Below are positions 1 to 8,035 of a stretch of 50,657 bases of DNA, in pieces; the first letter of the stretch is position 1; each line of letters starts with the position of its first letter. The DNA is from Dechloromonas sp. (GTDB lineage: Bacteria > Pseudomonadota > Gammaproteobacteria > Burkholderiales > Rhodocyclaceae). The stretch covers positions 1-50,657 of the forward strand of contig WBUO01000006.1 in the NCBI GenBank assembly GCA_008933675.1. The letters run 5' to 3'. Position numbers and translations under genes: made by a program. The notes below the pieces were generated by a model, which was not told the origin of the DNA, did not search any database, and saw only the letters and a program-made list of their open reading frames with translations.

Positions 1-294
1 GCGCTCCACATGGGGACCCCAAAGGCCTTGCAGCGGCAAGGCCAAGGTTGAAACGAAGATGTTTTCCGCTGCGTTCGGTGTGCCGGGCCCCTTGGGAGGC
101 GCTGAGCAACGCAGGCTGGCCGGGGGTAGTCGTCTCGCGTTGTTTGAGCCGCAGGCGAGTTTAGCGAGACGCCCGGACTGCCGAGTAGCGCAAGGAACCC
201 GCGCAGCGGGCGCCGACCCAGGGTCGCCTTCTTCTTTGCTTACTTTCTTCTTGGCGAGACAAGAAGAAAGTAAGGCGCGCGTCAGGCGCGAAAA
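1..294 (+). repeat. Long intergenic repeat, left copy (truncated by window edge)
   Basis: This gene-free stretch is closely similar to the reverse complement of 41230-41663, although the left copy lacks a middle block and its 5' part is cut by the window edge. Shared landmarks are the start of the open frame (encoding GVPGPLGGAEQRR and later RVAQGTRAAGADPGS), a perfect 13-bp-stem hairpin TACTTTCTTCTTG / CAAGAAGAAAGTA at 241-272, and a GC-rich tail GCGCGTCAGGCGCG at about 277-290. An 82-codon frame at 59-307 runs through it but is a by-product of the repeat, not a credible gene. The repeat sits just upstream of liuC and may carry transcription or mRNA-end signals through its hairpin. Family-wise it resembles the abundant intergenic repeats of betaproteobacteria; a mobile (MITE-like) nature is inference. 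Confidence 0.75.
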
Positions 295-334
295 ACAACG
301 GCTATAACAACCAAAAACCAGGAGACAAACCCAA

Positions 335-1123
335 ATGCCCTTCACCACCCTCGAAATAGAACTGAACAACCAGATCGCCACGATCTGGATGAATCGCCCC
401 GACCTGCACAACGCCTTCGACGAAATCCTCATCGCCGAGCTGACCGCCGCCTGCATCGCCCTCGACGACGACGCGGACGTCCGCGTCGTGATCCTGGCCG
501 GACGCGGCAAGAGCTTCTCGGCCGGCGCCGATCTGAACTGGATGAAACGCGCCGCCAACAACGGCCTCGACGACAACCTCAACGACGCCCGCGCGCTGGC
601 CGGCATGCTGCGCACGCTGGCCGAAATGAACAAACCGACCATCGCCCGCGTCCAGGGCGCCGCATTGGGCGGCGGCATGGGGCTGGCGGCAGCCTGCGAC
701 ATTGCGGTGGCCTCAAGCAAGGCGGTGTTCGCCACCTCCGAGGTCAAGTTCGGCATCATCCCGTCGGCGATTTCGCCCTATGTGCTGCGCGCCATCGGCG
801 CCCGCCAGGCCACCCGCTACTTCCAGTCGGCCGAGCGCATCGATGCCGCCCGTGCCCGCGAGATCGGGCTGGTGCATGAAACGGTCGAGCCGGAACAACT
901 GGATGCCAAGGTGCAGGAAGTCGCCACCGCGCTGCTGGCCGGCGGCCCGTGCGCCCAGGCTGCGGCAAAGGAACTGATCCGCGCTGTCGCCAACCAGCCG
1001 ATCAACCACACGCTGGTCGAAGACACCGCCCACCGCATCGCCCACCTGCGGGCGACGCCGGAAGCCCGCGAAGGCATCGGCGCCTTCCTGGATAAACGTC
1101 AGCCCAACTGGATCGGAGAGTAA
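335..1123 (+). CDS. liuC: Methylglutaconyl-CoA hydratase (enoyl-CoA hydratase/isomerase family)
   Basis: Crotonase-fold enzyme of 262 aa, predicted to hydrate 3-methylglutaconyl-CoA to HMG-CoA in leucine/isovalerate breakdown. The oxyanion-hole segments SAGADL (62-67) and GAALGGGMG (108-116) are visible, and the SEVKFGIIPSAISPYV block (135-150) resembles LiuC more than generic crotonases. The first crotonase glutamate (in the GGGxEL motif) is replaced by Gly, as I recall from the LiuC branch, while Glu136 is kept. An AGGAGA ribosome site lies 9 bases before the ATG. The biotin-carboxylase subunit follows 5 bases later and HMG-CoA lyase lies 2.7 kb downstream, which fixes the pathway. A generic enoyl-CoA hydratase is the alternative, but context argues against it. 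Confidence 0.88.
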   Translation: MPFTTLEIELNNQIATIWMNRPDLHNAFDEILIAELTAACIALDDDADVRVVILAGRGKSFSAGADLNWMKRAANNGLDDNLNDARALAGMLRTLAEMNKPTIARVQGAALGGGMGLAAACDIAVASSKAVFATSEVKFGIIPSAISPYVLRAIGARQATRYFQSAERIDAARAREIGLVHETVEPEQLDAKVQEVATALLAGGPCAQAAAKELIRAVANQPINHTLVEDTAHRIAHLRATPEAREGIGAFLDKRQPNWIGE

Positions 1124-1128
1124 TCGCC

Positions 1129-3141
1129 ATGTTCACCAAGATCCTTATCGCCAACCGCGGAGAAATTGCTTGTCGGGTCATTAAAACTGCCCGCCGCATG
1201 GGCATCCGCACCGTCGCCGTCTATTCCGAGGCCGATGCCAACGCCCGCCACGTCCGCCTGGCCGACGAGGCGGTGCTGCTCGGCCCGGCCGCCGCCCGCG
1301 AGTCCTATCTGGTCGCCGACAAGATCGTCGAGGCCTGCCGGCGCACCGGCGCCCAGGCGGTACATCCGGGCTACGGCTTCCTGTCCGAGAACGCCGACTT
1401 CGCCGACGCGCTGGCCGCCGCCGGCATCGCCTTCATCGGCCCGCCGGCCTCGGCCATCCGCGCCATGGGCTCAAAGTCGGAGGCCAAGAAACTGATGGGC
1501 GCCGCCAGCGTGCCGCTGACCCCGGGCTACCACGGCGACGACCAGGACCCGGCCCTGTTGCACCGCGAAGCCGACGCCATCGGCTATCCGGTGCTGATCA
1601 AGGCCGCCGCCGGCGGCGGTGGCAAGGGCATGCGCCTGGTCGAGCAGTCGGCCGACTTTCCCGATGCGCTGGCCTCCTGCAAGCGCGAGGCCATTTCCAG
1701 CTTCGGCGACGACCATGTGCTGATCGAGAAGTACATCACCAAGCCGCGCCACATCGAAATCCAGGTCTTCGCCGACACGCTGGGCAATTGCGTGTACCTG
1801 TTCGAGCGCGACTGCTCGGTGCAGCGCCGCCACCAGAAGGTGCTGGAAGAAGCGCCGGCTCCCGGCATGACGCTGGAGCGCCGCCGGCAGATGGGCGAGG
1901 CCGCTGTCGCCGCGGCCAAGGCCGTCGGTTACGTCGGCGCCGGCACGGTCGAGTTCATCGCGACCAGCACCTACGATAAGGACGGCTCCTTCTACTTCAT
2001 GGAAATGAACACCCGGCTGCAGGTCGAGCATCCGGTCACCGAAATGATCACCGGCCAGGATCTGGTCGAATGGCAGCTGCGCGTCGCCGCCGGCCAACCG
2101 CTGCCGCTGCGCCAGGAGCAGCTGGCCATCCGCGGCCACGCGCTGGAAGCGCGCATCTACGCCGAGGATGCCAACAAGGGCTTCCTGCCCGCCACCGGCA
2201 CCCTGGTCCGCCTGGCACCGCCGGCCGAAACGCTGAACGTGCGCGTCGATACCGGCGTCGAGCAGGGCGACGCGATCACCCCCTACTACGACCCGATGAT
2301 CGCCAAGCTGATCGTCTGGGACGAAACCCGCGACGCGGCGCTGGCGCGCATGCGCAAGGCGCTGGCCGACTACCAGGTGGCCGGCCTGACCACCAACATC
2401 GACTTCCTGTCGCGCCTGGTCGCCTGCCCGGCCTTCGCCGGCGCCGATCTCGACACCGGCCTGATCGAACGGCAGAAGGACTTCCTGTTCCCGGCTGCCC
2501 AGCCGGTGCCGCGTGACGCGCTGCTGGTGGCGACGGTCGGCGAACTGCTGTGGGAACAGCATGCCGCCCGCCAGGCCGCACAGGCCAGCGGCGATCCGTG
2601 GTCGCCGTGGCATGCCCGCGACGGCTGGCGGATGAACCTGTCGGCGGCACGCACGATCAGCTTCAAGGATGGCGAGGCGCTGGTCGACGCCGGCGTGCGC
2701 TATCGCCACGACCATTGGGAGATCACGCTGGCCGGCACGACCACCGTGGCCCGCGGCAAGAAGCTCGACGGCGACCGCTTCGCCGTCGAACTCGACGACC
2801 GCCGCCTGATCGCCTCGGTCGTCGCCGTGGATGACAAGCGCAGCATCTTCTTCCAGGGAAGCACGTACTCACTGCTGCGCGACGACCCGCTGCATCGGGT
2901 CGATGCCGGCGACAGCCACGGCGGCGGGCTGACCGCGCCGATGCCCGGCAAGGTCGTCGCCCTGCTTGCCCAGCCCGGGCAGAAAGTGGAGAAAGGCACG
3001 CCGCTGTTGATCCTCGAGGCGATGAAGATGGAGCACACCATCACCGCCCCCGCCGCCGGCATCGTCAAGGCCTTCTGCTATGCCGCCGGCGAGCAGGTTG
3101 GCGACGGCGCGGCGCTGGTCGAATTCGAGGGCGAGGCATGA
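1129..3141 (+). CDS. liuD: Methylcrotonyl-CoA carboxylase, biotin-carboxylase/BCCP (alpha) subunit
   Basis: Biotin-dependent acyl-CoA carboxylase alpha chain of 670 aa. An N-terminal biotin-carboxylase domain starts MFTKILIANRGEIACRV, the ATP-grasp glycine loop AAAGGGGKGMR lies near 160-170, and EMNTRLQVEHPVTE is the carboxylase active-site signature. After a linker region comes a C-terminal biotinyl domain with EAMKMEH; Lys633 is the biotin attachment site. The length matches MCC/PCC/GCC alpha subunits. Placement between liuC and liuE makes 3-methylcrotonyl-CoA the likely substrate. The partner carboxyltransferase (liuB) is not in the window and would be expected upstream, beyond the repeat. 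GGAGAG precedes the ATG. A geranyl-CoA or propionyl-CoA carboxylase subunit is less likely. Confidence 0.9.
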   Translation: MFTKILIANRGEIACRVIKTARRMGIRTVAVYSEADANARHVRLADEAVLLGPAAARESYLVADKIVEACRRTGAQAVHPGYGFLSENADFADALAAAGIAFIGPPASAIRAMGSKSEAKKLMGAASVPLTPGYHGDDQDPALLHREADAIGYPVLIKAAAGGGGKGMRLVEQSADFPDALASCKREAISSFGDDHVLIEKYITKPRHIEIQVFADTLGNCVYLFERDCSVQRRHQKVLEEAPAPGMTLERRRQMGEAAVAAAKAVGYVGAGTVEFIATSTYDKDGSFYFMEMNTRLQVEHPVTEMITGQDLVEWQLRVAAGQPLPLRQEQLAIRGHALEARIYAEDANKGFLPATGTLVRLAPPAETLNVRVDTGVEQGDAITPYYDPMIAKLIVWDETRDAALARMRKALADYQVAGLTTNIDFLSRLVACPAFAGADLDTGLIERQKDFLFPAAQPVPRDALLVATVGELLWEQHAARQAAQASGDPWSPWHARDGWRMNLSAARTISFKDGEALVDAGVRYRHDHWEITLAGTTTVARGKKLDGDRFAVELDDRRLIASVVAVDDKRSIFFQGSTYSLLRDDPLHRVDAGDSHGGGLTAPMPGKVVALLAQPGQKVEKGTPLLILEAMKMEHTITAPAAGIVKAFCYAAGEQVGDGAALVEFEGEA

Positions 3142-3266
3142 AACCCGCGCCCGATCCGGAAGCGCTTTTCGCCCACGCCATGCCGAGGCATTTCACTAGG
3201 TTCAAAGCCATTGGAATTGGGGGTAACATGGAGCTGATACGCAAGAGGCATGGCAGCCTTGTATTT

Positions 3267-3295
3267 TTGTTACATTTCTCAACCCTAGGTATTAA
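3267..3295 (+). promoter_or_regulatory. Possible sigma-70 promoter ahead of the 3305 gene
   Basis: TTGTTA (3267-3272) and TATTAA (3290-3295) are separated by exactly 17 bases in an AT-rich patch inside otherwise GC-rich DNA. A start site about seven bases later would lie at 3302 or so, giving an almost leaderless mRNA, because the gene's ATG is at 3305. The AAGG at 3294-3297 could instead be a ribosome site used by read-through transcription from liuD. Both readings cannot apply to one transcript. Confidence 0.35.
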
Positions 3296-3304
3296 GGCGT
3301 TTTC

Positions 3305-3721
3305 ATGGCTTATGAGCTTGTTTGGGAACCCGAGGGGGTTCTGGTCCGTTTCACGGCCCAGCTCCCGGCACGGGAATTCATCAGCTCGGCCCGGCAGATG
3401 CAGGGCGACTCCCGCTTCGACGAAGCCCGCTATGTCATCAACGACCTTACCGGGATCAGCGCCCACACCATCACCGAAGAAGCGCTGGTCGAGCTTTCAG
3501 CCCTCCAGTACGGCGCCTATGCGTCGCACCCAAACTGCCGGATCGTTTTCGTGACGACAGACGACGAACTCGCCAGGCTGATCAAGGGCGTACTGACCGC
3601 ACCGCAGATGGCCTCCTATCAGGTGGAAGTCTTCGCTACCGTGGAAGCCGCCCGCGACTGGCTGGACGAACAGCCGCAGCTGCATCTGATGAGCAACGTC
3701 ATGGGCTTCCGCATCCGCTAG
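3305..3721 (+). CDS. Hypothetical protein, possibly STAS/SpoIIAA-like
   Basis: Soluble protein of 138 aa with no signal peptide or membrane segment. The order of segments (an early VRFTAQ strand, [10 protein letters not shown] near residues 39-48, [12 protein letters not shown], then a C-terminal helix EAARDWLDE) resembles the alternating strand/helix pattern of SpoIIAA-like proteins, but I cannot assign a family with certainty. An in-frame TAA at 3293-3295 fixes ATG 3305 as the first start in this frame. It lies between liuD and liuE with 163 bases upstream and 98 downstream, so it may be transcribed with them or from its own promoter. Its function in leucine catabolism, if any, is unknown. 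Confidence 0.75.
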   Translation: MAYELVWEPEGVLVRFTAQLPAREFISSARQMQGDSRFDEARYVINDLTGISAHTITEEALVELSALQYGAYASHPNCRIVFVTTDDELARLIKGVLTAPQMASYQVEVFATVEAARDWLDEQPQLHLMSNVMGFRIR

Positions 3722-3819
3722 ACGGCTGCAGTTCCCGGCCGTTCGAGCCACCGAGATCCTTTCCCCCGCCTGCCGGGTCTGCCCGGTTCGCCATGCTTTC
3801 CTCCCAAGGAATCCCTGCC

Positions 3820-4728
3820 ATGTCCCTGCCCCGCCAAGTCAAGATCGTCGAAGTCGGCCCGCGCGACGGCCTGCAGAACGAAAAGGAGATCGTTCCCACG
3901 GCGATCAAGATCGAACTGATCGATCGCCTGAGCGATGCCGGCCTGCCCAGCGTCGAGGCCACTTCCTTCGTCTCGCCCAAGTGGGTACCGCAGATGGCCG
4001 ACAACAGCGCCGTACTGCAAGGCATCCGCCGCCGCCCCGGTACCGTCTACCCGGTTCTGACCCCCAACCTGCAGGGATTCGATGCCGCCATGCAGGCCGG
4101 CGCCAGCGAAGTGGCGATTTTCGCCGCCGCCTCCGAGAGCTTTTCGCGCAAGAACATCAACTGTTCGATCGCCGAGAGCCTGAAACGCTTCGAGCCGGTG
4201 GTCTCGGCCGCCAGCGCCCTGGAAATCCCCGTGCGCGGCTACGTCTCCTGTGTCGTCGGCTGCCCCTACGAAGGCGCGATCGAGCCCGGACAGGCCGCCG
4301 GCGTCGCTCATGCGCTGTTCGCCATGGGCTGCTACGAAGTGTCGCTCGGCGACACCATCGGCGTCGGCATGCCGGACTCGATCAGCCGGATGATCGAAGC
4401 CTGTGCGCGCAGGATTCCGCTGGCCCGGCTGGCCGGCCATTACCACGACACCTACGGCATGGCCATCGCCAATATCTACGCCTCGCTGCAGCAGGGCATG
4501 GCCACGTTCGACGCCTCGGTCGCCGGCCTCGGCGGCTGTCCCTACGCCAGGGGAGCATCCGGCAATGTGGCAACGGAGGATGTCGCCTACCTGCTGGGCG
4601 GATTGGGCATTGAAACCGGCATTGATCTGGCTAAACTGGCAGCCATCGGCGACTGGATTTCCGGCGCCGTCAATCGCCCGAATGGCGCCAAGGCCGGCCG
4701 GGCACTCTGCGCCAAAGCCCACGAGTGA
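3820..4728 (+). CDS. liuE: Hydroxymethylglutaryl-CoA lyase
   Basis: HMGL-like TIM-barrel enzyme of 302 aa that cleaves HMG-CoA to acetoacetate and acetyl-CoA, the last step of the liu pathway. Visible motifs are [11 protein letters not shown] (11-21, with the catalytic Arg15 and Asp16), [14 protein letters not shown], the metal-binding HYHDTYGMA histidines, and [14 protein letters not shown] with the conserved active-site Cys. ATG 3820 was chosen because AAGGA lies about 10 bases upstream and the HMGL alignment begins here; the open frame extends farther upstream but that part is a shadow of the preceding gene. Its TGA overlaps the GTG of the next gene (GTGA), suggesting translational coupling. 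Confidence 0.93.
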   Translation: MSLPRQVKIVEVGPRDGLQNEKEIVPTAIKIELIDRLSDAGLPSVEATSFVSPKWVPQMADNSAVLQGIRRRPGTVYPVLTPNLQGFDAAMQAGASEVAIFAAASESFSRKNINCSIAESLKRFEPVVSAASALEIPVRGYVSCVVGCPYEGAIEPGQAAGVAHALFAMGCYEVSLGDTIGVGMPDSISRMIEACARRIPLARLAGHYHDTYGMAIANIYASLQQGMATFDASVAGLGGCPYARGASGNVATEDVAYLLGGLGIETGIDLAKLAAIGDWISGAVNRPNGAKAGRALCAKAHE

Positions 4729-5711
4729 ACCTCCTTTCCGCCGTCGCCGATTTCCTCAAGCCCGCCCCGCCGCTCGAACCCCATCTGGTCCGCGCCCTGC
4801 GGCGCGTCGCCGAACGGGTGGATCCGGTGCTGCGTAACGCCTCGCATTTCGACCAGCGTCTGGCCGGCCCCGTCGAGCACGCCCTCGGCTATTGCGACGG
4901 CCTGGTCGCCGCATTACCCGGGCCGATCGCCATCGATCGCCAGGCCTTCGCCGGCGACCCGCTCGTTCACGCCCTGTTCGCCACGGCCGGCGACATCGAG
5001 CAGATGCTCGGTCGCAGCCAGGCAGTACGCGATTTTCTGGCCAACCCGGCGTGCTGGGAGGCCGATCACTTCTACGCCATGCTGGTCGCCCGCCGCCAGC
5101 AGAAGAAGCAGCTCGGCATGACGCGACGGGGCGAGGTAATCGAGAACGACGTGCCGCAACTGGTGCTCTATTTCTCCGACCAGACGCTGATCGAACCCAA
5201 TTGCGACCTCGCCGCAACACGCGAACACCTGCGTTGCCGTGCCCTGGAAAGCCTGCTGCAGACATTCCAGGAACACCTCGAGGCGCTGCGCCATGAACGC
5301 GAGGGCCTGCGTGCCGACGTCTCGGTGGAGCGCGCCCATCTGACCGTGCTGCGCGGCACCACAGCCGGACACGAATACCAGGTGCACACCCGGCATCTGG
5401 CCGAACTCGACACCCGCCTGCGGCAGATTGCCGAATCGCTGATGCCCGATCCGCTGCTCGATGCGCTGGCCGATTTCCTGATGTCGCCGGAGCCGGCGCT
5501 GAGTCTGGCGCCATTCAGCATCACCGTGGACCGCCTCGGCGTTGTCCACGACGATGCCGACGACAGCAACGTCCATACGCTGTATTTCCCGGAACTAAGT
5601 ACCCGCGACAAGCGTCTTCATCTGGCCATGCTGGCCCGCATCAGCCGCGACGAAGCACTCGAGGCCGTCGAGACCGTGCGCGACCAGCAACACCGTTTCA
5701 TGCTTATCTGA
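4725..5711 (+). CDS. Conserved hypothetical protein coupled to liuE
   Basis: Acidic, cytosolic-looking protein of 328 aa starting at GTG, overlapping the liuE stop by four bases. No domain is recognised. The middle (about 175-255) is helical and charged ([24 protein letters not shown], shown here only in part of its length), compatible with a coiled coil; the C-terminal third has strand-like stretches such as [16 protein letters not shown]. There is no signal peptide, no Cys cluster and no nucleotide-binding loop. The tight overlap with liuE and immediate adjacency to a DUF1289 gene suggest co-expression. I do not assign a function. Confidence 0.8.
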   Translation: MNLLSAVADFLKPAPPLEPHLVRALRRVAERVDPVLRNASHFDQRLAGPVEHALGYCDGLVAALPGPIAIDRQAFAGDPLVHALFATAGDIEQMLGRSQAVRDFLANPACWEADHFYAMLVARRQQKKQLGMTRRGEVIENDVPQLVLYFSDQTLIEPNCDLAATREHLRCRALESLLQTFQEHLEALRHEREGLRADVSVERAHLTVLRGTTAGHEYQVHTRHLAELDTRLRQIAESLMPDPLLDALADFLMSPEPALSLAPFSITVDRLGVVHDDADDSNVHTLYFPELSTRDKRLHLAMLARISRDEALEAVETVRDQQHRFMLI

Positions 5712-5915
5712 ATGATCGCCTCCCCCTGCATCAACCTGTGCAAGATGAATCCGGCCAGCGGCCTGTGCGCCGGCTGCTTCCGCACACTGGAAGAAATCTC
5801 CGCCTGGTCCGCCGCCGACGATACCCGGCGCCGGCAGATCCTGATCGCCGTAGCTGCACGTCGCCGGCAATCGGCGGCATCACCCGGATCCCTGCCGGAT
5901 CGCGCGGCACCCTGA
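5712..5915 (+). CDS. DUF1289 family small cysteine protein (first of two)
   Basis: Protein of 67 aa beginning MIASPCINLCKM, with four cysteines C6, C10, C19 and C22 in the spacing C-x3-C-x8-C-x2-C. The pattern of a Cys pair, an N-P-x-S-G-x-C-x-G-C core and a following arginine is the DUF1289 signature. These four cysteines could hold zinc or an Fe-S cluster, but the family has no established function. It starts at the base after the stop of the preceding gene. The C-terminal tail is rich in Arg and Ala and probably disordered. Confidence 0.8.
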   Translation: MIASPCINLCKMNPASGLCAGCFRTLEEISAWSAADDTRRRQILIAVAARRRQSAASPGSLPDRAAP

Positions 5916-5923
5916 ACGCTCCC

Positions 5924-6103
5924 ATGGACACCGCGGACGAAGATCTTTACCAGTGCGTCGGCATCTGCATGGCCGACCCCGATTCCGGCTACTGCCTCGG
6001 TTGCGGCCGCCCGCCGCTCGGAGCAGCGCAGGTTGTTGCCGAAGCGGTACCGACAGTACAGCAGCCGGCCAACGACGCGAACGACGCGGATCATCCGGAA
6101 TGA
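5924..6103 (+). CDS. DUF1289-like small cysteine protein (second of two)
   Basis: Protein of 59 aa with the same cysteine spacing as its neighbour: C11, C15, C24, C27 (C-x3-C-x8-C-x2-C) in QCVGICMADPDSGYCLGCGR. It starts at ATG 5924, eight bases after the preceding stop, and its TGA overlaps the ATG of the next gene (ATGA). Its N-terminus is acidic and its C-terminus low-complexity (Asn/Asp/Ala). The tandem pair looks like an old duplication with strong divergence outside the cysteine core. Short length lowers certainty, but motif, spacing and overlaps support a real gene. Confidence 0.7.
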   Translation: MDTADEDLYQCVGICMADPDSGYCLGCGRPPLGAAQVVAEAVPTVQQPANDANDADHPE

Positions 6104-7014
6104 ACCCCAAGCTGCCCGCATCGCTGGTCGTCCTCGAACGCGGCTGGCTGTCGGCCAACAACATCCTGTTCCTCGAGGGCGACGGGGCGACGCTGGTCGA
6201 TAGCGGCTACGTCACCCACGCCGAGCAAACCGTGGCGCTGGTCGGCCAGGCGCTCGGTGGCCGCCGCCTGAATCGGCTGCTCAACACCCATTCGCATTCC
6301 GACCACATCGGCGGCAATGCTGCCCTGCAGGCCGCCTTCGGCTGCTCGATCACGGTCCCGGCCGGGCTGCATGCCAGCATCGCCGACTGGGACGAAAATG
6401 CCCTGCTGCTTTCGCCGCTCGGCCAGCAGGGTGCGCGCTTCCAGCACGACAGCCTGATCGGTGCCGGCAACGAGATCGAGATGGGTGGCCTGGTCTGGCA
6501 GGCGCTGGCCGTGCCCGGCCACGACATGGAGGCGCTCGCCTACTACAACGCTGAAAAGCGCCTGCTGATCTCCGGCGACGCACTGTGGCAGAACGGCTTT
6601 GGCGTCATCTTCCCGGAGCTGCTGGGCGAGGCCGACGGCCTGGCCAGCACGCAGGCGACGCTGCAGATGCTGGCCGCCCTGCCCATCGACGTCGTGATAC
6701 CCGGCCACGGCAGCCCCTTCGCCGAGGTCGATGCGGCGCTGGAACTGGCCTTCCGCCGCCTCGACATGTTCACCGCCGAAATCGAGAAACTGGCCTGGCA
6801 TGCGATCAAGGTCATCGTCTCCTTCGCCATGCTCGAACGCCGGCGCCTGCCGGCCGAGGCCTTCCGCGCCTTCGTCCGTGAACTGCCCTTCGCCATCGAC
6901 GTCAATCGCCGCTACCTCGGGCTCGACGAGGAAACCCTGGTCGGCCGCGTCGAGCGCGACCTGCTGCTGGTCAACGCGCTGCGCCGCGAGGACGGCTGGA
7001 TCAGCGCGCCGTAG
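6100..7014 (+). CDS. Metallo-beta-lactamase-fold hydrolase
   Basis: MBL-fold protein of 304 aa. The metal-binding signature HSHSDH (residues 64-69) lies in LLNTHSHSDHIGG, followed by VPGHD and by GDALWQNGFG and PGHGSP, which supply the remaining histidine and aspartate ligands. Such proteins are typically di-zinc hydrolases acting on thioesters or other esters; substrate cannot be read from the sequence. The C-terminal ~80 residues are a helical extension seen in many soluble MBL hydrolases. ATG 6100 overlaps the previous stop. In this neighbourhood an acyl-CoA or glutathione thioesterase role is conceivable but unproven. Confidence 0.85.
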   Translation: MNPKLPASLVVLERGWLSANNILFLEGDGATLVDSGYVTHAEQTVALVGQALGGRRLNRLLNTHSHSDHIGGNAALQAAFGCSITVPAGLHASIADWDENALLLSPLGQQGARFQHDSLIGAGNEIEMGGLVWQALAVPGHDMEALAYYNAEKRLLISGDALWQNGFGVIFPELLGEADGLASTQATLQMLAALPIDVVIPGHGSPFAEVDAALELAFRRLDMFTAEIEKLAWHAIKVIVSFAMLERRRLPAEAFRAFVRELPFAIDVNRRYLGLDEETLVGRVERDLLLVNALRREDGWISAP

Positions 7015-7089
7015 TACCGGGCTGCTACCCGGCCGGCCGGCAACGGGTCCAAGATTGCATCTCCCACACCACCACAAGAGGAGACAAAC

Positions 7090-7671
7090 ATGGCCAGCAA
7101 GAAAATCCTGATGCTCACCGGCGACTACACCGAGGACTACGAGACCATGGTGCCCTTCCAGGCACTGCTGATGGTCGGCCACACGGTGCATGCCGCCTGT
7201 CCCGGCAAGAAGGCCGGCGAGCAGGTACGCACGGCGATCCACGACTTCGAGGGCGACCAGACCTATTCCGAGAAGCCGGGGCATAACTTCACGCTCAACG
7301 CCAGCTTCGACGAACTCGATGTCGCCAGCTACGACGCACTGGTCATTCCCGGCGGCCGCGCCCCGGAATACCTGCGCCTCAACCCCAAGGTGATCGCCGC
7401 CGTGCAGCACTTCGCCCGCGCCGACAAGCCGATCGCCGCCATCTGCCACGGTGCCCAGCTGCTCAGCGCCGCCGGCGTGCTGACTGGCCGCGCCTGCAGC
7501 GCCTATCCGGCCTGCGCGCCGGAAGTCACCGCCGCCGGCGGCCGCTATGCCGAAATCCCGGTCGACCGCGCCCACGTCGACGGCAAGCTGGTCACCGCCC
7601 CCGCCTGGCCGGCGCATCCGGACTGGCTGGCCAAGTTCCTGCAGGTGCTGGGAACGCGCATCGAGGCCTGA
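7090..7671 (+). CDS. DJ-1/PfpI family protein
   Basis: Protein of 193 aa with a single DJ-1/PfpI domain. The nucleophile-elbow cysteine is in AICHGAQLL, and an acidic residue in DYTEDYET near the N-terminus matches the conserved partner glutamate. [13 protein letters not shown] precedes the elbow as in PfpI-type members. Homologues act as glyoxalases, deglycases or chaperones; which one applies here is not visible. A strong GAGGAGA ribosome site sits just before ATG. It is separated by 75 bases from the MBL gene and may start its own transcript. Confidence 0.88.
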   Translation: MASKKILMLTGDYTEDYETMVPFQALLMVGHTVHAACPGKKAGEQVRTAIHDFEGDQTYSEKPGHNFTLNASFDELDVASYDALVIPGGRAPEYLRLNPKVIAAVQHFARADKPIAAICHGAQLLSAAGVLTGRACSAYPACAPEVTAAGGRYAEIPVDRAHVDGKLVTAPAWPAHPDWLAKFLQVLGTRIEA

Positions 7672-7723
7672 TGTCGGAACCGGGTGGCCTTCGCCGGCCA
7701 CCCATTACTCCCGGGAGTACAGC

Positions 7724-8032
7724 ATGTGCGAGCTTTACGTCAAGGCCGATCCCATCCTCTACGAGTCGCGTTCGCGCTCGCTGCGCATCCACGGCTGCGT
7801 GACCAAGATCCGCCTGGAAAACCTGTTCTGGGACATCCTCGCCGAACTGGCGGCCAGCGACGGCTACACGACCAACCAGCTGATCGCCAGGCTGTACGAC
7901 GAGCTGCTCGAATATCGCGGCGAAATCGACAACTTCGCCTCCTTCCTGCGCGTCTCCTGCCTGCGCTACCTGACGCTGAAGAAGGGCGTCGGCGAGCGGC
8001 CGGCGCTGGCCGTCGTCGCCCGGACCGGCTGA
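7724..8032 (+). CDS. Ribbon-helix-helix domain protein
   Basis: Protein of 102 aa matching the RHH_4-type architecture: a strand with SRSLRIHGCVTKIRLENLFWDIL, then helices ending LRYLTLKKG (quoted only as landmarks). Such small RHH proteins bind DNA as dimers, but this branch has no defined target. GGGAG sits eight bases before ATG 7724, which I prefer over longer in-frame starts because those run through the PfpI gene. It follows the PfpI gene by 52 bases, so the two may be one transcript. The TGA lies only three bases from the end of the convergent amidohydrolase gene. Confidence 0.78.
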   Translation: MCELYVKADPILYESRSRSLRIHGCVTKIRLENLFWDILAELAASDGYTTNQLIARLYDELLEYRGEIDNFASFLRVSCLRYLTLKKGVGERPALAVVARTG

Positions 8033-8035
8033 GCC

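Noticed and set aside
59-307. 82-codon frame in the left repeat
   Set aside because: It follows the repeat and recurs in the opposite-strand copy; it is a repeat-derived frame with no ribosome site or family.
1471-2715. Minus-strand frame across liuD
   Set aside because: Antisense shadow of the biotin carboxylase gene, with no ribosome site or known motifs.
3138-3304. Start of a frame overlapping the liuD stop (MKPAPDPEALFAHA...)
   Set aside because: Its later part is only a shadow of the real gene at 3305; the short remainder has no recognisable content.
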